A DNA stretch of 9,526 bases from an uncultured Acetatifactor sp. Lineage in GTDB: Bacteria; Bacillota; Clostridia; Lachnospirales; Lachnospiraceae. Every line of letters begins with the position of its first letter. Positions within the stretch are counted from its first letter, which is position 1. The translations under genes were made by a program, and so were the position numbers. Of this stretch, positions 6,467 through 9,526 are shown piece by piece. The notes under the pieces were generated by a model that saw only the letters and a list, made by a program, of their open reading frames with translations, searched no databases and had not been told where the DNA came from. The DNA lies in NCBI GenBank assembly GCA_947626405.1, contig CANQSE010000060.1, positions 1 to 9,526 of the forward strand, in the 5' to 3' direction.

Positions 6467-6532
6467 ATGTTTTGCGGCTTGACGGCGGGCGCAGGGAAAG
6501 GAAACAGAGATATATGGCGCAGATTAAGATAG
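6467..6532 (+). CDS. Possible 21-codon ORF overlapping the hydrolase start
   Basis: GAGGAG (6453-6458), which overlaps the rel stop codon, is 8 nt before ATG 6467, followed by 20 further codons and TAG (6530-6532). The peptide begins MFCGLTAGAGKG. The frame runs past the ATG (6514) of the downstream metallo-hydrolase gene by 19 nt. This is the best ribosome binding site in the rel-hydrolase junction, and the hydrolase's own AAAGGA site is inside this ORF. Translational coupling would explain the arrangement; a chance ORF remains possible. Confidence 0.3.
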   Translation: MFCGLTAGAGKGNRDIWRRLR

Positions 6533-7185
6533 GACGCATGGTTCTGGGAAGCAGCCAGACCAACTGTTATTTTCTGTACAGGGAGGGAGACGGGCGGACA
6601 GTCGTGGTGGATCCCGGGGAAAGCGGTGCGAATATTTACAACACTCTGAGAAAAAACGGATTTACCGTGGAGGCGGTTCTTCTAACCCACGGACATTTTG
6701 ACCATATATGGGGACTGGACGCGCTGAGAGATACGGCCAATGCCGCCGCGGAGAGCGACGGGCGGGAGCCGGTGCATGTTTACGCCCTGGACGCTGAGAG
6801 GGAGCTGCTTAAGGATCCTGAGAAAAACATATCCGCACAGGCAGGACGTTCCTGCAGCACATACGCCGACATATATGTTTCCGACGGTCAGGAGCTTGAA
6901 CTGGCAGGTATAGGAATACGCGTCATAGCGACTCCCGGTCATACGTCGGGGGGATGCTGTTATTATGTTAAGGAAGCAGGAATCCTTGTGGCGGGCGACA
7001 CGCTTTTTCAGGAATCCGTGGGAAGGACTGATTTTCCTACGGGCAGCATGGGAACGCTGGTGCGCTCCATTCAGGATAAGCTGTTTGTGCTTCCCGACGA
7101 TACCAGAGTTTATCCCGGACATGGGGAGAGCACGACAATAGGCCATGAAAAAAAGTACAATCCATTCTGTGCGGTGGCGGAATAA
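6514..7185 (+). CDS. Metallo-beta-lactamase-fold hydrolase, glyoxalase II-like
   Basis: The 223-residue product (from ATG 6514) carries the full metal-binding set of the superfamily: THGHFDH (58-64; H59, H61, D63, H64), TPGHTSGG (140-147; H143), GDTLF (161-165; D162) and YPGHGE (200-205; H203). It resembles the small YcbL/YqgX class related to hydroxyacylglutathione hydrolase, without the C-terminal substrate domain of true glyoxalase II. It probably hydrolyses a thioester or related ester in the cytosol; the substrate is unknown. The start is chosen at ATG 6514, with AAAGGA at 6497-6502, because an in-frame TTG at 6472 would add a basic non-conserved stretch. Genes of this type between rel and hemZ are common in Clostridia (family knowledge). 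Ten nucleotides separate it from hemZ. Confidence 0.9.
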   Translation: MAQIKIGRMVLGSSQTNCYFLYREGDGRTVVVDPGESGANIYNTLRKNGFTVEAVLLTHGHFDHIWGLDALRDTANAAAESDGREPVHVYALDAERELLKDPEKNISAQAGRSCSTYADIYVSDGQELELAGIGIRVIATPGHTSGGCCYYVKEAGILVAGDTLFQESVGRTDFPTGSMGTLVRSIQDKLFVLPDDTRVYPGHGESTTIGHEKKYNPFCAVAE

Positions 7186-7195
7186 AGATAAGCAT

Positions 7196-8698
7196 ATGTA
7201 TATTGTTGATTTGGATCGGGAAAATTTTGAATACGACGTTCAGGCTCTTGTAAAGTCTTTTTATCCTGAGGAGCAGGTGCAGGTGCTTACGCCTGCCACG
7301 AGGGAGGAAACGAGACGCTCTCTTGAAGGAAGCGCGAGACTGAGAATAAGGATCGGTGAGACACAGGCGGAATTTGTGCTGGACGGCCGCCGGTCTTTTT
7401 TTGACTGTGAAAAAGAGGCGGAAGCGCTTGCCGCCGGAGCGGCTGAAAACAAAAGCGAGGTTGTTGATGAGATCCTCGAAAAGGGTTTTAAGGACGGTTT
7501 TAAGAGGAGCCTTTATACACTGCTTGCGAATGAGACAGGAAAGCGGCTCCCATGGGGAAATCTCACGGGGATCCGCCCTACCAAGATTGCATATGGCATG
7601 CTTGAGCAGGGAAAAAGCGACGAATATATCCTTGATTATTACGCACAGGGACACTATGTGAGCGACGAAAAGGCGAGGCTTGCCCTTGATATCGCAAAGC
7701 GGGAGAGAACGCTTTTGTCCGGTATTCACTATCAGGACGGCTACAGCCTGTACGTAGGGATCCCATTTTGCCCTACCACATGCCTCTACTGCTCCTTTAC
7801 CTCCTTTCCCATTGCAGGGTACAGGGATCTGGTTGAAAAATATCTTGACTGCCTGATACGCGAGATGGAGCTTACCGCACATCTGATGCGGGGGCGGATT
7901 CTCGACAGCGTTTACATAGGCGGAGGAACGCCTACAACCCTTGAGCCGCGCCAGCTTGACCGACTGCTCTCAAAACTGGAGGAGTTATTTGATCTGAAGC
8001 GGGTCAGGGAGTTTACTGTGGAGGCGGGCAGGGCCGACAGTATTACACGTGACAAGCTCAAGACGCTTTATGAGCACGGAGTCAGCCGGATTTCCGTTAA
8101 TCCGCAGACGATGAAACAGCAGACGCTTGATCTCATCGGGAGACGCGCAAGCGTGGAACAAGTAAAGCAGGCGTACGCCCTGGCAAGGGAGACGGGCTTT
8201 GACAATATCAACATGGATCTTATCCTCGGACTGCCGGGAGAACTCGAACCGGATGTGCAGAACACGATAGACGGCGTCGTGGAGCTTGGACCGGACAGTC
8301 TGACGGTACATTCCCTGGCAATCAAGCGGGCGTCAAAGCTCAGCAAGTGGATACTTGAAAACGGCGTCAGCATGCTGCGCAACACGGACGCGACGATGGA
8401 GATCGCAGCAGACGGCGCAAAACGGCTGGGGCTTGTCCCTTATTATCTATACCGTCAGAAAAATATCTCGGGAAATTTTGAAAATGTGGGATATGCCAGA
8501 GAGGGAAAGCTGGGTCTTTACAACATTCTTATAAACGAGGAAAAACAGACCATAATTGCGCTGGGCGCAGGGTCGATAAGCAAACGTGTATACCCTGACG
8601 GACGGATCGAAAGAAGCGACAGTATCAAGGATGTGGCGCTTTATGTCAGGAAAATCGATGAAATGCTGGAGCGCAAGCGCAAAATGTTTGAGACTTAA
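7196..8698 (+). CDS. hemZ: HemZ-type radical SAM protein (coproporphyrinogen III oxidase-like)
   Basis: This is a radical SAM enzyme of the HemN/HemZ family, annotated as oxygen-independent coproporphyrinogen dehydrogenase. From ATG 7196 it has 500 residues. The N-terminal region includes LPWGNLTGIRPTK (118-130), typical of HemZ. The radical SAM core starts at about 185 with the cluster motif GIPFCPTTCLYCSF (188-201; C192, C196, C199), then GGGTPT (242-247) and MDLILGLPGE (340-349). The cluster cysteines are intact. Whether it truly oxidises coproporphyrinogen is uncertain: many Clostridia carrying it lack full haem synthesis. An in-frame ATG at 7145, inside the preceding gene, would add 17 residues; 7196 is preferred because MYIVDLDRENFEYD aligns with how HemZ proteins begin, although its ribosome binding site is poor. 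It is last in the operon, and no clear terminator follows before the convergent tRNA. Confidence 0.9.
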   Translation: MYIVDLDRENFEYDVQALVKSFYPEEQVQVLTPATREETRRSLEGSARLRIRIGETQAEFVLDGRRSFFDCEKEAEALAAGAAENKSEVVDEILEKGFKDGFKRSLYTLLANETGKRLPWGNLTGIRPTKIAYGMLEQGKSDEYILDYYAQGHYVSDEKARLALDIAKRERTLLSGIHYQDGYSLYVGIPFCPTTCLYCSFTSFPIAGYRDLVEKYLDCLIREMELTAHLMRGRILDSVYIGGGTPTTLEPRQLDRLLSKLEELFDLKRVREFTVEAGRADSITRDKLKTLYEHGVSRISVNPQTMKQQTLDLIGRRASVEQVKQAYALARETGFDNINMDLILGLPGELEPDVQNTIDGVVELGPDSLTVHSLAIKRASKLSKWILENGVSMLRNTDATMEIAADGAKRLGLVPYYLYRQKNISGNFENVGYAREGKLGLYNILINEEKQTIIALGAGSISKRVYPDGRIERSDSIKDVALYVRKIDEMLERKRKMFET

Positions 8699-8748
8699 GG
8701 CCAATGGGGGACGCTTACGATTTCATAAAATCTGCAGGACATAAAAAA

Positions 8749-8821
8749 TGGAGATGAGGGGATTCGAACCCCCGACCTCTTACATGCGAAGCAAGCGCTC
8801 TCCCAACTGAGCTACACCCCC
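8749..8821 (-). tRNA. tRNA-Ala, anticodon CGC
   Basis: The - strand folds into a complete cloverleaf: acceptor GGGGGTG/CATCTCC, D-stem GCTC/GAGC, anticodon stem CTTGC/GTAAG with loop TTCGCAT (anticodon CGC, reads GCG), 5-nt variable loop AGGTC, T-arm GGGGG-TTCGAAT-CCCCT, and discriminator A. The third acceptor pair is G3-U70, the alanine identity element, which confirms the assignment. CCA is not encoded; the discriminator is followed directly by TTTTTTAT, which may serve as the terminator tract. It has its own promoter and is convergent to hemZ. Confidence 0.97.
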
Positions 8822-8865
8822 GGGAATATCCGGCAAACATATTGTCTGCTGTCTTTCTGTGCACT

Positions 8866-8893
8866 ATTATACCGCATCCTGTAAAAAAAGCAA
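8866..8893 (-). promoter_or_regulatory. Promoter of tRNA-Ala
   Basis: Read on the - strand, TTGCTT (8888-8893) and a perfect TATAAT (8866-8871) are separated by 16 bp. Transcription would begin near 8859, about 38 nt before the mature tRNA 5' end at 8821. Confidence 0.8.
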
Positions 8894-8916
8894 ATAAAAT
8901 TTTTACCTGCAAAATT

Positions 8917-9291
8917 TTACATGCTGCCCTGTGCGCGTTGTGAAGCCGAAGTTCCGTGAACATGCTCCGCCATAATGTCATACTGCGCATACATTTTCTG
9001 AACCTCGTTTTCCAGAAGGTAATAATGGGAAATGTACGGCACGAGAAGGACAAACAGGGGAAGCGCCGCCAGGTACATTGAAGGCGCTGCGGCGATTATG
9101 GCGATACCGATGCAAAGAAGCGTCAGTATGGCAACCAGGACAGTCACAATCAGATGGACCAGCCGCTCGTGCTGAAAAAATGAAATCTGATCCAGGTGGG
9201 TTCTTAAAAGCGCCTCCCAGTCTGTATCAGGGGCGGGCTGATTTAAAATCTCGTCTATATGCCGTCTGTAAGATAATATTCTCTTTTTCAT
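8917..9291 (-). CDS. Small membrane protein of unknown function, two predicted transmembrane helices
   Basis: No named family is recognised. The 124-residue product has a charged, amphipathic N-terminal region (1-45, including WEALLRTHLDQISFFQHERL), then two hydrophobic helices at about 46-69 and 72-93 separated by a very short turn (APS), and a polar C-terminal tail (94-124) starting ENEVQKMYAQYD. There is no signal peptide; the short turn predicts a helical hairpin with both ends in the cytoplasm. The start at 9291 is backed by GGGGAG 6 nt upstream, and a good promoter lies upstream. The stop (8917-8919) is followed by an AT-rich stretch and then the tRNA promoter, so read-through into the tRNA is conceivable. 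Similar sequences occur in Lachnospiraceae (recollection, not checked). Confidence 0.8.
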   Translation of the reverse strand: MKKRILSYRRHIDEILNQPAPDTDWEALLRTHLDQISFFQHERLVHLIVTVLVAILTLLCIGIAIIAAAPSMYLAALPLFVLLVPYISHYYLLENEVQKMYAQYDIMAEHVHGTSASQRAQGSM

Positions 9292-9336
9292 ATTTAACTC
9301 CCCTCATGCGCTCCGGCGCACGCTCCAATCAGGAAT

Positions 9337-9365
9337 AGTGTAACAAAAATCCGAAAGAATTTCAA
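9337..9365 (-). promoter_or_regulatory. Promoter of the 124-residue membrane protein gene
   Basis: On the - strand TTGAAA (9360-9365) and TACACT (9337-9342) are separated by exactly 17 bp. The transcript would start near 9330, about 40 nt before the ATG at 9291. Confidence 0.7.
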
Positions 9366-9400
9366 TTCCCCCGCATATCTTAAACTAATTACAGGTAACA

Positions 9401-9526
9401 ATTCGGCGCCTCCGTCGTATTCAGCCCGGTACTGCCGATGTTCTCCCGGCAGACCGTGTGAGCACGTCGGCACTTGGCGAGGTACTTTCGAGCCTAGTGT
9501 CCGTTACGTGCGCAACCGAGCGGAAG
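9401..9526. ncRNA. Unidentified structured RNA candidate cut by the right edge
   Basis: This GC-rich stretch contrasts with the AT-rich DNA at 9340-9400 and has no convincing reading frame. Hairpin 1: CGGT (9427-9430) and CTGCCG (9432-9437) pair with ACCG (9453-9456) and CGGCAG (9447-9452), 10 bp with one bulged A. Hairpin 2: GCACGT (9462-9467) with ACGTGC (9506-9511), CGG with CCG, CACT with AGTG, GGC with GCC, then a tandem G-A/A-G mismatch (9479-9480 with 9490-9491) and a small apical loop. Nested stems with short bulges and tandem G-A pairs are typical of structured RNA. Strand is undetermined because such pairing works on both; no clear promoter or terminator was found. It does not match what I remember of SRP RNA, tmRNA, RNase P or 5S rRNA. 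Confidence 0.4.

Noticed and set aside
7145..7195. Upstream ATG start extending hemZ by 17 residues into the preceding gene
   Set aside because: Poor ribosome binding site and a basic extension not expected in the family; not fully excluded, since the site at 7196 is also weak.
8715..9053. 112-codon - strand frame reading through the tRNA and containing GCSSVGRALASHVRGRGFESP
   Set aside because: This peptide string is the well-known spurious translation of a tRNA gene; the frame also overlaps the better-supported 124-residue gene.
9509..9526. GTGCG sequence resembling the 5' end of a group II intron
   Set aside because: Only a handful of bases match, and they form part of the hairpin 2 stem; nothing further is visible before the edge.
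9401..9526. SRP RNA, tmRNA, RNase P or 5S rRNA identity for the right-edge element
   Set aside because: The conserved sequence signatures I know for these RNAs (for example the SRP apical loop region) are not present in the visible part.
1..9526. CRISPR array, transposon, phage or integron structure
   Set aside because: No regularly spaced long repeats, terminal inverted repeats, transposase, integrase or phage genes were seen on either strand.

Overview
The window looks like chromosomal DNA of a moderately GC-rich anaerobic Clostridia member, most likely Lachnospiraceae. The basis is the gene set and order (apt, a long RSH ppGpp enzyme, a glyoxalase-II-like metallo-hydrolase, then hemZ), strong AGGAGG-type ribosome binding sites, consensus sigma-A promoters, occasional TTG starts, and a tRNA gene without encoded CCA. 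This assignment is an inference; no rRNA or species marker is present.

Left part (1-2543). The window opens inside the 3' half of an iron-type alcohol dehydrogenase gene, whose stop codon sits inside a strong hairpin. A perfect consensus promoter, whose -35 box lies in one arm of an 8-bp inverted repeat, drives cysK (cysteine synthase). A small two-helix membrane protein gene is convergent to cysK. Then comes about 550 bp without a conventional gene. It holds two compact palindromes, a GC-rich hairpin followed by a very strong orphan bidirectional terminator (a possible small RNA), a tandem 10-bp direct repeat, and a 19-codon mini-ORF with a near-ideal Shine-Dalgarno sequence.

Central part (2544-8698). 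Six genes on the + strand form a tight likely operon behind a TTGTTT-N17-TATACT promoter: SEC-C zinc-motif protein, two-CBS protein (TTG start), apt, RSH (p)ppGpp synthetase/hydrolase, metallo-beta-lactamase-fold hydrolase, and hemZ-type radical SAM protein. The theme is nucleotide and stringent-response metabolism: apt consumes PRPP to make AMP, RSH makes and degrades (p)ppGpp, and CBS pairs often sense adenosine nucleotides. Two internal features could modulate expression: a 12-bp hairpin with a GACA loop between genes 1 and 2, and a 21-codon ORF overlapping the start of the hydrolase gene.

Right part (8699-9526). On the - strand lie tRNA-Ala(CGC) with its own promoter and a T6 tract directly at its 3' end, and a second unknown two-helix membrane protein gene with a good promoter. 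The last ~125 bp are GC-rich, have little coding potential, and fold into two consecutive strong hairpins, one with a tandem G-A internal loop. This looks like part of a structured RNA cut by the window edge, which I could not assign to a family.

No CRISPR array, insertion sequence, integrase or phage gene was seen. Most of the window is ordinary core genome; the most interesting material is in the intergenic regions.
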